In this document: positions 13,301 to 27,000 of the stretch, one piece after another
Position numbering within the stretch: the stretch's first letter is position 1
Layout of the letters: each line of letters opens with the position of its first letter
Assembly: GCA_948144175.1 (NCBI GenBank)
Contig: CANXME010002540.1
Coordinates: 124,001 to 188,000, forward strand
Direction of reading: 5' to 3'
Source: Closterium sp. NIES-65
Taxonomy: Eukaryota > Streptophyta > Zygnematophyceae > Desmidiales > Closteriaceae
DNA length: 64,000 bases
Made by a program: the position numbers and the translations under genes
Notes under the pieces: model-generated
Told to the model about the DNA's origin: nothing
The model's input: the letters and a program-made list of their open reading frames with translations, nothing else
Database searches by the model: none

Positions 13301-15030
13301 GACTAGGGCGCCACTCCTCTGTGGTGTGAATCGGGCGCCACACCTCTGTGGTGTGACTCGGGCGCCACCCCTCTGTGTGTGACTCGGGCGCCACTCCTCT
13401 GTGTGTGACTCGGGCGCCACTCCTCTGAGGTGTGACTCGGGCGCCACTCCTCTGTGGTGTGACTCGGGCGCCACTCCTCTGTGGTGTGACTCGGGCGCCA
13501 CTCCGCTGTGGTGTGACTCGGGCGCCACTCCTCTGTGGTGTGACTCGGGCGCCACTCCTCTGTGGTGTGACTCGGGCGCCACTCCTCTGTGGTGTGACTC
13601 GGGCGCCAAACCTCTGTGGTGTGACTCGGGCGCCACTCCTCTGTGGTGTGACTCGGGCGCCACTCCTTTGTGGTGTGACTCGGGCGCCACTCCTCTGTGG
13701 TGTGACTCGGGCGCCACTCCTCTGTGGTGTGACTCGGGCGCCACTCCTCTGTGGTGTGACTCGGGCGCCACTCCTCTGTGGTGTGACTCGGGCGCCACTC
13801 CTCTGTGGTGTGACTCGGGCGCCACTCCTCTGTGGTGTGACTCGGGCGCCACTCCTCTGTGGTGTGAGTAGGGCGCCACTCCTCTGTGGTGTGACTCGGG
13901 CGCCACACCTCTGTGGTGTGACTCGGGCGCAACTCCTCTGTGGTGTGACTCGGGCGCCACTCCTCTGTAGTGTGACTCGGGCGCCACTCCTCTGTGGTGT
14001 GACTCGGGCGCCACTCCTCTGTGTGTGACTCGGGCACCACTCCTCTGTGGTGTGACTCGGGCGCCACTCCTCTGTGGTGTGACTCGGGCGCCACACCTCT
14101 GTGGTGTGACTCGGGCGCAACTCCTCTGTGGTGTGACTCGGGCGCCACTCCTCTGTGGTGTGACTCGGGCGCCACTCCTCTGTGGTGTGACTCGGGCGCC
14201 ACTCCTCTGTGGTGTGACTCGGGCGCCACACCTCTGTGGTGTGACTCGGGCGCAACTCCTCTGTGGTGTGACTCGGGCGCCACTCCTCTGTGGTGTGACT
14301 CGGGCGCCACTCCTCTGTGGTGTGACTCAGGCGCCACTCCTCTGTGGTGTGACTCGGGCGCCACTCCTCTGTGGTGTGACTCGGGCGCCACTCCTCTGTG
14401 GTGTGACTCGGGCGCCACTCCTCTGTGGTGTGACTCGGGCGCCACTCCTCTGTGGTGTGACTCGGGCGCCAAACCTCTGTGGTGTGACTCGGGCGCCACT
14501 CCTCTGTGGTGTGACTCGGGCGCCACTCCTCTGTGGTGTGACTCGGGCGCCACTCCTCTGTGGTGTGACTCGGGCGCCACTCCTCTGTGGTGTGACTCGG
14601 GTGCCACTCCTCTGTGGTGTGACTCGGGCGCCACTCCTCTGTGGTGTGACTCGGGCGCCAAACCTCTGTGGTGTGACTCGGGCGCCAAACCTCTGTGGTG
14701 TGACTCGGGCGCCACTCCTCTGTGGTGTGACTCGGGCGCCACTCCTCTGTGGTGTGACTCGGGCGCCACTCCTCTGTGGTGTGACTCGGGCGCCACTCCT
14801 CTGTGGTGTGACTCGGGTGCCACTCCTCTGTGGTGTGACTCGGGCGCCACTCCTCTGTGGTGTGACTCGGGCGCCACTCCTCTGTGGTGTGACTCGGGCG
14901 CCACTCCTCTGTGGTGTGACTCGGGCGCCACTCCTCTGTGGTGTGACTCGGGCGCCACACCTCTGTGGTGTGACTCGGGCGCCACTCCTCTGTGGTGTGA
15001 CTCGGGCGCCACTCCTCTGTGGTGTGACTA
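6531..15030. repeat. Higher-order repeat zone, 836-bp basic period
   Basis: A combined marker (26-bp unit followed by a unit with GGGCACC in place of GGGCGCC, preceded by a CTGTAGTG unit) occurs at 6531, 7367, 9545, 10381, 11487, 12323 and 14021. Three intervals are exactly 836 bp (30 units of 27 plus one of 26). The 10381-11487 interval is 1106 bp, which is 836 plus ten 27-bp units. The longer intervals (2178 and 1698) contain further insertions of unit blocks. Each copy also carries the adjacent pair GCCACACCT then GCGCAACTCC in a fixed place. This is a classic higher-order structure made by unequal exchange or replication slippage of multi-unit blocks. Confidence 0.88.
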
Positions 15031-16080
15031 GGGCGCCACTCCTCTGTGGTGTGACTCGGGCGCCACACCTCTGTGGTGTGACTCGGGCGCCACTCCTCTG
15101 TGTGTGACTCGGGCGCCACTCCTCTGTGGTGTGACTCGGGCGCCACTCCTCTGTGGTGTGACTCGGGGCGCCACTCCTCTGTGGTGTGACTCGGGCGCCA
15201 CTCCTCTGTGGTGTGACTCGGGCGCCACTCCTCTGTGGTGTGACTCGGGCGCCACTCCTCTGTGGTGTGACTCGGGCGCCACTCCTCTGTGGTGTGACTC
15301 GGGCGCCACTCCTCTGTGGTGTGACTCGGGCGCCACTCCTCTGTGGTGTGACTCGGGCGCCACTCCTCTGTGGTGTGACTCGGGCGCCACTCCTCTGTGG
15401 TGTGACTCGGGCGCCACTCCTCTGTGGTGTGACTCGGGCGCCACTCCTCTGTGGTGTGACTCGGGCGCCACTCCTCTGTGGTGTGACTCGGGCGCCACTC
15501 CTCTGTGGTGTGACTCGGGCGCCACTCCTCTGTGGTGTGACTCGGGCGCCACTCCTCTGTGGTGTGACTCGGGCGCCACTCCTCTGTGGTGTGACTCGGG
15601 CGCCACTCCTCTGTGGTGTGACTCGGGCGCCACTCCTCTGTGGTGTGACTCGGGCGCCACTCCTCTGTGGTGTGACTCGGGCGCCACTCCTCTGTGGTGT
15701 GACTCGGGCGCCACTCCTCTGTGGTGTGACTCGGGCGCCACTCCTCTGTGGTGTGACTCGGCGCCACTCCTCTGTGGTGTGACTCGGGCGCCACTCCTCT
15801 GTGGTGTGACTCGGGCGCCACTCCTCTGTGGTGTGACTCGGGCGCCACTCCTCTGTGGTGTGACTCGGGCGCCACTTCCTCTGTGGTGTGACTCGGGCGC
15901 CACTCCTCTGTGGTGTGACTCGGGCGCCACTCCTCTGTGGTGTGACTCGGGCGCCACTCCTCTGTGGTGTGACTCGGGCGCCACACCTCTGTGGTGTGAC
16001 TCGGGCGCCACTCCTCTGTGGTGTGACTCGGGCGCCACTCCTCTGTGGTGTGACTCGGGCGCCACTCCTCTGTGGTGTGA

Positions 16081-16389
16081 CTAGGGCGCCACTCCTCTGT
16101 GGTGTGACTCGGGCGCCACACCTCTGTGGTGTGACTCGGGCGCCACTCCTCTGTGGTGTGACTCGGGCGCCACTCCTCTGTGGTGTGACTCGGGCGCCAC
16201 TCCTCTGTGGTGTGACTCGGGCGCCACTCCTCTGTGGTGTGACTCGGGCGCCACTCCTCTGTGGTGTGACTCGGGCGCCACTCCTGTGTGGTGTGACTCG
16301 GGCGCCACACCTCTGTGGTGTGACTCGGGCGCCACACCTCTGTGGTGTGACTCGGGCACCACTCCTGTGTGGTGTGACTCGGGCGCCAC
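16081..16389. repeat. Third copy of the 309-bp variant block
   Basis: The order of variant units in this block matches 6054-6362 and 9068-9376, including the GGGCACCACTCCTGTGTGG unit and the TGACTAGGG units at its borders. It links the ordered left zone with the more uniform zone that follows. Confidence 0.75.
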
Positions 16390-19300
16390 TCCTCTGTGGT
16401 GTGACTAGGGCGCCACTCCTCTGTGGTGTGACTCGGGCGCCACACCTCTGTGGTGTGACTCGGGCGCAACTCCTCTGTGGTGTGACTCGGGGCGCCACTC
16501 CTCTGTGGTGTGACTCGGGCGCCACTCCTCTGTGGTGTGACTCGGGCGCCACACCTCTGTGGTGTGACTCGGGCGCAACTCCTCTGTGGTGTGACTCGGG
16601 CGCCACTCCTCTGTGGTGTGACTCGGGCGCCACTCCTCTGTGGTGTGACTCGGGCGCCACTCCTCTGTGGTGTGACTCGGGCGCCACACCTCTGTGGTGT
16701 GACTCGGGCGCAACTCCTCTGTGGTGTGACTCGGGCGCCACTCCTCTGTGGTGTGACTCGGGCGCCACTCCTCTGTGGTGTGACTCAGGCGCCACTCCTC
16801 TGTGGTGTGACTCGGGCGCCACTCCTCTGTGGTGTGACTCGGGCGCCACTCCTCTGTGGTGTGACTCGGGCGCCACTCCTCTGTGGTGTGACTCGGGCGC
16901 CACTCCTCTGTGGTGTGACTCGGGCGCCAAACCTCTGTGGTGTGACTCGGGCGCCACTCCTCTGTGGTGTGACTCGGGCGCCACTCCTCTGTGGTGTGAC
17001 TCGGGCGCCACTCCTCTGTGGTGTGACTCGGGCGCCACTCCTCTGTGGTGTGACTCGGGCGCCACTCCTCTGTGGTGTGACTCGGGCGCCACTCCTCTGT
17101 GGTGTGACTCGGGCGCCACTCCTCTGTGGTGTGACTCGGGCGCCACTCCTCTGTGGTGTGACTCGGGCGCCACTCCTCTGTGGTGTGACTCGGGCGCCAC
17201 TCCTCTGTGGTGTGACTCGGGCGCCACTCCTCTGTGGTGTGACTCGGGCGCAACTCCTCCTGTGGTGTGACTCGGGCGCCACTCCTCTGTGGTGTGACTC
17301 GGGCGCCACTCCTCTGTGGTGTGACTCGGGCGCCACTCCTCTGTGGTGTGACTCGGGCGACCACTCCTCTGTGGTGTGACTCGGGCGCCACTCCTCTGTG
17401 GTGTGACTCGGGCGCCACACCTCTGTGGTGTGACTCGGGCGCAACTCCTCTGTGGTGTGACTCGGGCGCCACTCCTCTGTGGTGTGACTCGGGCGCCACT
17501 CCTCTGTGGTGTGACTCGGGCGCCACACCTCTGTGGTGTGACTCGGGCGCAACTCCTCTGTGGTGTGACTCGGGCGCCACTCCTCTGTGGTGTGACTCGG
17601 GCGCCACTCCTCTGTGGTGTGACTCGGGCGCCACTCCTCTGTGGTGTGACTCGGGCGCCACTCCTCTGTGGTGTGACTCGGGCGCCACTCCTCTGTGGTG
17701 TGACTCGGGCGCCACTCCTCTGTGGTGTGACTCGGGCGCCACTCCTCTGTGGTGTGACTCGGGCGCCAACCTCTGTGGTGTGACTCGGGCGCCACTCCTC
17801 TGTGGTGTGACTCGGGCGCCACTCCTCTGTGGTGTGACTCGGGCGCCACTCCTCTGTGGTGTGACTCGGGCGCCACTCCTCTGTGGTGTGACTCGGGCGC
17901 CACTCCTCTGTGGTGTGACTCGGGCGCCACTCCTCTGTGGTGTGACTCGGGCGCCAACTCCTCTGTGGTGTGACTTCGGGCGCCACTCCTCTGTGGTGTG
18001 ACTCGGGCGCCACTCCTCTGTGGTGTGACTCGGGCGCCACTCCTCAAACCTCTGTGGTGTGACTCGGGCGCCACTCCTCTGTGGTGTGACTCGGGCGCCA
18101 CTCCTCTGTGGTGTGACTCGGGCGCCACTACTCCTCTGTGGTGTGACTCGGGCGCCAAATCCTCTGTGGTGTGACTCGGGCGCCACTCCTCTGTGGTGTG
18201 ACTCGGGCCGCCACTCCTCTGTGGTGTGACTCGGGCGCCACTCCTCTGTGGTGTGACCTCGGGCGCCACTCCTCTGTGGTGTGACTAGGGCGCCACTCCT
18301 CTGTGGTGTGACTCGGGCGCCACACCTCTGTGGTGTGACTCGGGCGCAACTCCTCTGTGGTGTGACTCGGGCGCCACTCCTCTGTAGGTGTGACTCGGGC
18401 GCCACTCCTCTGTGGTGTGACTCGGGCGCCACTCCTCTGTGTGTGACTCGGGCACCACTCCTCTGTGGTGTGACTCGGGCGCCACTCCTCTGTGGTGTGA
18501 CTCGGGCGCCACACCTCTGTGGTGTGGACTCGGGCGCAACTCCTCTGTGGTGTGACTCGGGCGCCACTCCTCTGTGGTGTGACTCGGGCGCCACTCCTCT
18601 GTGGTGTGACTCGGGCGCCACACCTCTGTGGTGTGACTCGGGCGCCACTCCTCTGTGGTGTGACTCGGGCGCCACTCCTCTGTGGTGTGACTCGGGCGCC
18701 ACTCCTCTGTGGTGTGACTCGGGCGCCACTCCTCTGTGGTGTGACTCGGGCGCCACTCCTCTGTGGTGTGACTCGGGCGCCACTCCTCTGTGGTGTGACT
18801 CGGGCGCCACTCCTCTGTGGTGTGACTCGGGCGCCACTCCTCTGTGGTGTGACTCGGGCGCCACTCCTCTGTGGTGTGACTCGGGCGCCACTCCTCTGTG
18901 GTGTGACTCGGGCGCCACTCCTCTGTGGTGTGACTCGGGCGCCACTCCTCTGTGGTGTGACTCGGGCGCCACTCCTCTGTGGTGTGACTCGGGCGCCACT
19001 CCTCTGTGGTGTGACTCGGGCGCCACTCCTCTGTGGTGTGACTCGGGCGCCACTCCTCTGTGGTGTGACTCGGGCGCCACTCCTCTGTGGTGTGACTCGG
19101 GCGCCACTCCTCTGTGGTGTGACTCGGGCGCCACTCCTCTGTGGTGTGACTCGGGCGCCACTCCTCTGTGGTGTGACTCGGCGCCACTCCTCTGTGGTGT
19201 GACTCGGGCGCCACTCCTCTGTGGTGTGACTCGGGCGCCACTCCTCTGTGGTGTGACTCGGGCGCCACTCCTCTGTGGTGTGACTCGGGCGCCACTCCTC

Positions 19301-19754
19301 TGTGGTGTGACTCGGGCGCCACTCCTCTGTGGTGTGACTCGGGCGCCACTCCTCTGTGGTGTGACTCGGGCGCCACTCCTCTGTGGTGTGACTCGGGCGC
19401 CACTCCTCTGTGGTGTGACTCGGGCGCCACTCCTCTGTGGTGTGACTCGGGCGCCACACCTCTGTGGTGTGACTCGGGCGCCACTCCTCTGTGGTGTGAC
19501 TCGGGCGCCACTCCTCTGTGGTGTGACTCGGGCGCCACTCCTCTGTGGTGTGACTCGGGCGCCACTCCTCTGTGGTGTGACTCGGGCGCCACTCCTCTGT
19601 GGGTGTGACTCGGGCGCCACTCCTCTGTGGTGTGACTCGGGCGCCACTCCTCTGTGGTGTGACTCGGGCGCCACTCCTCTGTGGTGTGACTTCGGGCGCC
19701 ACTCCTCTGTGGTGTGACTCGGGCGCCACTCCTCTGTGGTGTGACTCGGGGCGC

Positions 19755-21042
19755 CACTCCTCTGTGGTGTGACTCGGGCGCCACTCCTCTGTGGTGTGAC
19801 TCGGGCGCCACTCCTCTGTGGTGTGACTCGGGCGCCACTCCTCTGTGGTGTGACTCGGGCGCCACTCCTCTGTGGTGTGACTCGGGCGCCACTCCTCTGT
19901 GGTGTGACTCGGGCGCCACTCCTCTGTGGTGTGACTCGGGCGCCACTCCTCTGTGGTGTGACTCGGGCGCCACTCCTCTGTGGTGTGACTCGGGCGCCAC
20001 TCCTCTGTGGTGTGACTCGGGCGCCACTCCTCTGTGGTGTGACTCGGGCGCCACTCCTCTGTGGTGTGACTCGGGCGCCACTCCTCTGTGGTGTGACTCG
20101 GGCGCCACTCCTCTGTGGTGTGACTCGGGCGCCACTCCTCTGTGGTGTGACTCGGGCGCCACTCCTCTGTGGTGTGACTCGGGCGCCACTCCTCTGTGGT
20201 GTGACTCGGGCGCCACTCCTCTGTGGTGTGACTCGGGCGCCACTCCTCTGTGGTGTGACTCGGGCGCCACTCCTCTGTGGTGTGACTCGGGCGCCACTCC
20301 TCTGTGGTGTGACTCGGGCGCCACTCCTCTGTGGTGTGACTCGGGCGCCACTCCTCTGTGGTGTGACTCGGGCGCCACTCCTCTGTGGTGTGACTCGGGC
20401 GCCACTCCTCTGTGGTGTGACTCGGGCGCCACTCCTCTGTGGTGTGACTCGGGCGCCACTCCTCTGTGGTGTGACTCGGGCGCCACTCCTCTGTGGTGTG
20501 ACTCGGGCGCCACTCCTCTGTGGTGTGACTCGGGCGCCACTCCTCTGTGGTGTGACTCGGGCGCCACTCCTCTGTGGTGTGACTCGGGCGCCACTCCTCT
20601 GTGGTGTGACTCGGGCGCCACTCCTCTGTGGTGTGACTCGGGCGCCACTCCTCTGTGGTGTGACTCGGGCGCCACTCCTCTGTGGTGTGACTCGGGCGCC
20701 ACTCCTCTGTGGTGTGACTCGGGCGCCACTCCTCTGTGGTGTGACTCGGGCGCCACTCCTCTGTGGTGTGACTCGGGCGCCACTCCTCTGTGGTGTGACT
20801 CGGGCGCCACTCCTCTGTGGTGTGACTCGGGCGCCACTCCTCTGTGGTGTGACTCGGGCGCCACTCCTCTGTGGTGTGACTCGGGCGCCACTCCTCTGTG
20901 GTGTGACTCGGGCGCCACTCCTCTGTGGTGTGACTCGGGCGCCACTCCTCTGTGGTGTGACTCGGGCGCCACTCCTCTGTGGTGTGACTCGGGCGCCACT
21001 CCTCTGTGGTGTGACTCGGGCGCCACTCCTCTGTGGTGTGAC
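19755..21042. repeat. Homogenised block: about 47 consecutive consensus units
   Basis: I see no substitution or indel from just after the extra G at about 19748 to the ACACC variant at about 21050; every unit is the 27-bp consensus. Shorter perfect runs of about 20 units lie at about 15180-15765 and 18640-19180, each ending in a GACTCGGCGCC unit that lacks one G. Such uniform blocks point to recent amplification of a single unit, or to consensus collapse in assembly. Confidence 0.8.
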
Positions 21043-21099
21043 TCGGGCGCCACACCTCTGTGGTGTGACTCGGGCGCAACTCCTCTGTGGTGTGACTCG

Positions 21100-24000
21100 G
21101 GCGCCACTCCTCTGTAGGTGTGACTCGGGCGGCCACTCCTCTGTGGTGTGACTCGGGCGCCACTCCTCTGTGTGTGACTCGGGCGCCACTCCTCTGTGGT
21201 GTGACTCGGGCGCCACTCCTCTGTGGTGTGACTCGGGCGCCACTCCTCTGTGTGTGACTCGGGGCGCCACTCCTCTGTGGTGTGACTCGGGCGCCACTCC
21301 TCTGTGGTGTGACTCGGGCGCCACTCCTCTGTGGTGTGACTCGGGCGCCACTCCTCTGTGGTTGTGACTCGGGCGCCACTCCTCTGTGGTGTGACTCGGG
21401 CGCCACTCCTCTGTGGTGTGACTCGGGCGCCACTCCTCTGTGGTGTGACTCGGGCGCCACTCCTCTGTGGTGTGACTCGGGCGCCACTCCTCTGTGGTGT
21501 GACTCGGGCGCCACTCCTCTGTGGTGTGACTCGGGCGCCACTCCTCTGTGGTGTGACTCGGGCGCCACTCCTCTGTGGTGTGACTCGGGCGCCACTCCTC
21601 TGTGGTGTGACTCGGGCGCCACTCCTCTGTGGTGTGACCTCGGGCGCCACTCCTCTGTGGTGTGACTCGGGCGCCACATCCTCTGTGGTGTGACTCGGGC
21701 GCCACTCCTCTGTGGTGTGACTCGGGCGCCACTCCTCTGTGGTGTGACTCGGGCGCCACTCCTCTGTGGTGTGACTCGGGCGCCACTCCTCTGTGGTGTG
21801 ACTCGGAGCGCCACTCCTCTGTGTGTGACTCGGGCGCCACTCCTCTGTGGTGTGACTCGGGCGCCACTCCTCTGTGGTGTGACCTCGGGCGCCACTCCTC
21901 TGTGGTGTGACTCGGGCGCCACTCCTCTGTGGTGTGACGTCGGGCGCCACTTCCTCTGTGGTGTGACTCGGGCGCCACTCCTCTGTGGTGTGACTCGGGC
22001 GCCACCTCCTCTGTGGTGTGACTCGGCGCCACTCCTCTGTGGTGTGACTCGGGCGCCCACTCCTCTGTGTGTACTCTGGCGCCAACTCCTCTGTGGTGTG
22101 GACCGGGCGCCACTCCTCTGTGTGTGACTCGGGCGCCACTCTCTGTGTGTGACTCGTGCGCCACTCCTCTGTGGTGTGACTCGGGCGCCACTCCTCTGTG
22201 GTGTGACTCGCGGGCGCCACTCCTTTCACCTGTTGTGTGACTCGGGCGCCACTCCTCTGTGGTGTGACTCGGGCGCCACTCCTCTGTGGTGTGACTCGGG
22301 CGCCACTCTCTGTGGTGTGACTTCGGGCGCCACTCCTCTGTGGTGTGACTCGGGCGCCACTCCTCTGTGGTGTGACTCGGGCGCCACTCCTCTGTGGTGT
22401 GACTCGGGCGCCACTCCTCTGTGGTGTGACTCGGGCGCCAAATCCTCTGTGGTGTGACTCGGGCGCCACTCCTCTGTGGTGTGACTCGGGCGCCACTCCT
22501 CTGTGGTGTGACTCGGGCGCCACTCCTCTGTGGTGTGACTCGGGCGCCACTCCTCTGTGGTGTGACTCGGGGCGCCACTCCTCTGTGGTGTGACTCGGGC
22601 GCCACTCTCTGTGGTGTGACTCGGGCGCCACTCCTCTGTGGTGTGACTCGGGCGCCACTCCTCTGTGGTGTGACTCGGGCGCCACTACCTCTGTGGTGTG
22701 ACTCGGGCGCCACTCCTCTGTGGTGTGACTCGGGCGCCACTCCTCTGTGGTGTGACTCGGGCGCCACTCCTCTGTGGTGTGACTCGGGCGCCACTCCTCT
22801 GTGGTGTGACTCGGGCGCCACTCCTCTGTGGTGTGACTCGGGCCTCAAGGGGCAGCCACTCCTCTGTGGTGTGACTCGGGCGCCACTCCTCTGTGGTGTG
22901 ACTCGGGCGCCACACTCTCTGTGGTGTGACTCGGGCGCAACTCCTCTGTGGTGTGACTCGGGCGCCACTCCTCTGTGTGTGACTCGGGCGCCACTCCTCT
23001 GTGGTGTGACTCGGGCGCCACTCCTCTGTGGTGTGACTCGGGCGCCACTCCTCTGTGGTGTGACATCGGGCGCCACTCCTCTGTGGTGTGACTCGGGCGC
23101 CACTCCTCTGTGGTGTGACTCGGGCGCCACTCCTCTGTGGTGTGACTCGGGCGCCACTCCTCTGTGGTGTGACTCGGGCGCCACTCCTCTGTGGTGTGAC
23201 TCGGGCGCCACTCCTCTGTGGTGTGACTCGGGCGCCACTCCTCTGTGGTTGTGACTCGGGCGCCACTCCTCTGTGGTGTGACTCGGGCGCCACTCCTCTG
23301 TGGTGTGACTCGGGCGCCACTCCTCTGTGGTGTGACTCGGGCGCCACTCCTCTGTGGTGTGACTCGGGCGCCACTCTCTGTGGTGTGACTCGGGCGCCAC
23401 TCCTCTGTGGTGTGACTCGGGCGCCACTTCCTCTGTGGTGTGACTCGGGCGCCACTCCTCTGTGGTGTGACTCGGGCGCCACTCCTCTGTGGTGTGACTC
23501 GGGCGCCACTCCTCTGTGGTGTGACTCGGGCGCCACTCCTCTGTGGTGTGACTCGGGCGCCACTCCTCTGTGGTGTGACTCGGGCGCCACTCCTCTGTGG
23601 TGTGACTCGGGCGCCACTCCTCTGTGGTGTGACTCGGGCGCCACTCCTCTGTGGTGTGACTCGGGCGCCACTCCTCTGTGGTGTGACTCGGGCGCCACTC
23701 CTCTGTGGTGTGACTCGGCGCCACTCCTCTGTGGTGTGACTCGTGCGCCACTCCTCTGTGGTGTGACGTCGGGCGCCACTCCTCTGTGGTGTGACTCGGG
23801 CGCCACTCCTCTGTGGTGTGACTCGGGCGCCACTCCTCTGTGGTGTGACTCGGGCGCAACCTTACACTCCTCTGTGGTGTGGACTCGGGCGCCACTCCTC
23901 TGTGGTGTGACTCGGGCGCCAACTCCTCTGTGGTGTGACTCGGGCGCCACTCCTCTGTGGTGTGACTCGGGCGCCACTCCTCTGTGGTGTGACTCGGGCG

Positions 24001-27000
24001 CCACTCCTCTGTGGTGTGACTCGGGCGCCAACTCCTCTGTGGTGTGACTCGGGCGCCACTCCTCTGTGGTGTGACTCGGCGCCACTCCTCTGTGGTGTGA
24101 CTCGGGCGCCACTCCTCTGTGGTGTGACTCGGGCGCCACTCCTCTGTGGTGTGACTCGGGCGCCACTCCTCTGTGGTGTGACTCGGGCGCCACTCCTCTG
24201 TGGTGTGACTCGGGCGCCACTCCTCTGTGGTGTGACTCGGGCGCCACTCCTCTGTGGTGTGACTCGGGCGCCACTCCTCTGTGGTGTGACTCGGGGCGCA
24301 ACTCCTCTGTGGTGTGACTCGGGCGCCACTCCTCTGTGGTGTGACTCGGGCGCCACCCTCTGTGGTGTGACTCGGGCGCAACTCCTCTGTGGTGTGACTC
24401 GGGCGCCACTCCTCTGTGGTGTGACTCGGGCGCCACTCCTCTGTGGTGTGACTCAGGCGCCACTCCTCTGTGGTGTGACTCGGGCGCCACTCCTCTGTGG
24501 TGTGACTCGGGCGCCACTCCTCTGTGGTGTGACTCGGGCGCCACTCCTCTGTGGTGTGACTCGGGGCGCCACTCCTCTGTGGTGTGACTCGGGCGCCACT
24601 CTCTGTGGTGTGACTCGGGCGCCACTCCTCTGTGGTGTGACTCGGGCGCCACTCCTCTGTGGTGTGACTCGGGCGCCACTCCTCTGTGGTGTGACTCGGG
24701 CGCCACTCCTCTGTGGTGTGACTCGGGCGCCACTCCTCTGTGGTGTGACTCGGGCGCCACTCCTCTGTGGTGTGACTCGGGCGCCACTCCTCTGTGGTGT
24801 GACTCGGGCGCCACTCCTCTGTGGTGTGACTCGGGCGCCACTCCTCTGTGGTGTGACTCGGGCGCCACTCCTCTGTGGTGTGACTCGGGCGCCACTCCTC
24901 TGTGGTGTGACTCGGGCGCAACTCCTCTGTGGTGTGACTCGGGCGCCACTCCTCTGTGGTGTGACTCGGGCGCCACTCCTCTGTGGTGTGACTCGGGCGC
25001 CACTCCTCTGTGTGTGACTCGGGCGCCACTCCTCTGTGGTGTGACTCGGGCGCCACTCCTCTGTGGTGTGACTCGGGCGCCACTCCTCTGTGGTGTGACT
25101 CGGGCGCCACATCCTCTGTGGTGTGACTCGGGCGCCAACTCCTCTGTGTGTGACTCGGGCGCCACTCCTCTGTGGTGTGACTCGGGCGCCACTCCTCTGT
25201 GGTGTGACTCGGGCGGCCACTCCTCTGTGGTGTGACTCGGGCGCCACTCCTCTGTGGTGTGACTCGGGCGCCACTCCTCTGTGGTGTGACTCGGGCGCCA
25301 CTCCTCTGTGGTGTGACTCGGGCGCCACTATCCTCTGTGGTGTGACTCGGGCGCCAACTCCTCTGTGGTGTGACTCGGGCGCCACTCCTCTGTGGTGTGA
25401 CCTCGGGCGCCACTCCTCTGTGGTGTGACTCGGGCGCCAACTCCTCTGTGGTGTGACTCGGGCGCCACTCCTCTGTGGGGTGACTCGGGCGCCACCTCCT
25501 CTGTGGTGTGACTCGGCGCCACTCCTCTGTGGTTGTGACTCCAGGCGCCACTCCTCTGTGGGTGACTCGGGCGCCACTCCTCTGTGGTGTGACTCGGGCG
25601 CCACTCCTCTGTGGTGTGACTCAGGCGCCACTCCTCTGTGGTGTGACTCTGGCGCCACTCCTCTGTGGTGTGACTCGGGCGCCACTACCTCTGTAGGTGT
25701 GACTCGGGCGCACACTCCTCTGTGGTGTGACTCGGGCGCCACTCCTCTGTGGTGTGACTCGGGCGCCACTCCTCTGTGGTGTGACTCGGGCGCCACTCCT
25801 CTGTGGTGTGACCTCGGGTGCCACTCTTCTGTGGGTGTGACTCGGGCGCACCTACCTCTGTGGTGTGACTCGGGCGCCACTCCTCTGTGGTGTGACTCGG
25901 GCGCCAAACCTCTGTGGTGTGACTCGGGCGCCACTCCTCTGTGGTGTGACTCGGCGCCACACCTCTGTGGTGTGACTCGGGCGCCACTCCTCTGTGGTGT
26001 GACCTCTGGGCGCCACGCCTCTGTGGTGTGACTAGGGCGCCACTCCTCTGTGGTGTGACTCTGGGCGCCACAACTCCTTGTGGTGGTGACTCACGGAGCG
26101 CAACTACCCTGTGGTTGACTCGGGCGGTCAACTCCTCTGTGAGTGTGACTCGGGCGGCCACCTCCTCTGGTGGTGTGAACTCGGGGCGCCACTCCTCTGT
26201 GGTGTGACGCGGGCCGCCACTCCTCTGAGGTGTGACTCGAGAGGCGCCACTCCTCTGTGGTGTGACTCGGGCGCCATTCTCTGTGGTGTGACTCGGGCGC
26301 CACACTCTCTGTGGTGTGACTCGGGCGCAACTCCTCTGTGGTGTGACGCGGGCGCCACTCCTCTGTGGTGTGACTCGGGCGCCACTCCTCTGTGGTGTGA
26401 CTCGGGCGCCACTCCTCTGTGGTGTGACTCGGGCGCCACTCCTCTGTGGTGTGACTCGGGCGCCACTCCTCTGTGGTGTGACTCGGGCGCCACTCCTCTG
26501 TGGTGTGACTCGGGCGCCACTCCTCTGTGTGTGACTCGGGCGCCACTCCTCTGTGGTGTGACTCGGGCGCCACTCCTCTGTGGTGTGACTCGGGCGCCAC
26601 TCCTCTGTGGTGTGACTCGGGCGCCACTCCTCTGTGGTGTGACTCGGGCGCCACTCCTCTGTGGTGTGACTCGGGCGCCACTCCTCTGTGGTGTGACTCG
26701 GGCGCCACTCCTCTGTGGTGTGACTCGGGCGCCACTCCTCTGTGGTGTGACTCGGGCGCCACTCCTCTGTGGTGTGACTCGGGCGCCACTCCTCTGTGGT
26801 GTGACTCGGGCGCCACTCCTCTGTGGTGTGACTCGGGCGCCACTCCTCTGTGGTGTGACTCGGGCGCCACTCCTCTGTGGTGTGACTCGGGCGCCACTCC
26901 TCTGTGGTGTGACTCGGGGCGCCACTCCTCTGTGGTGTGACTCGGGCGCCACTCATCCTGTGGGTGTGACTCGGGGCGCCACATCCTCTGTGGTGTGACT

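Noticed and set aside
16405-25551. Open frame of about 3,048 codons on the minus strand, and many others of 200-1,600 codons
   Set aside because: They consist only of 9-residue repeats from the 27-bp unit, switch frame at each indel, overlap equally long frames on both strands and show no domain or codon signal.
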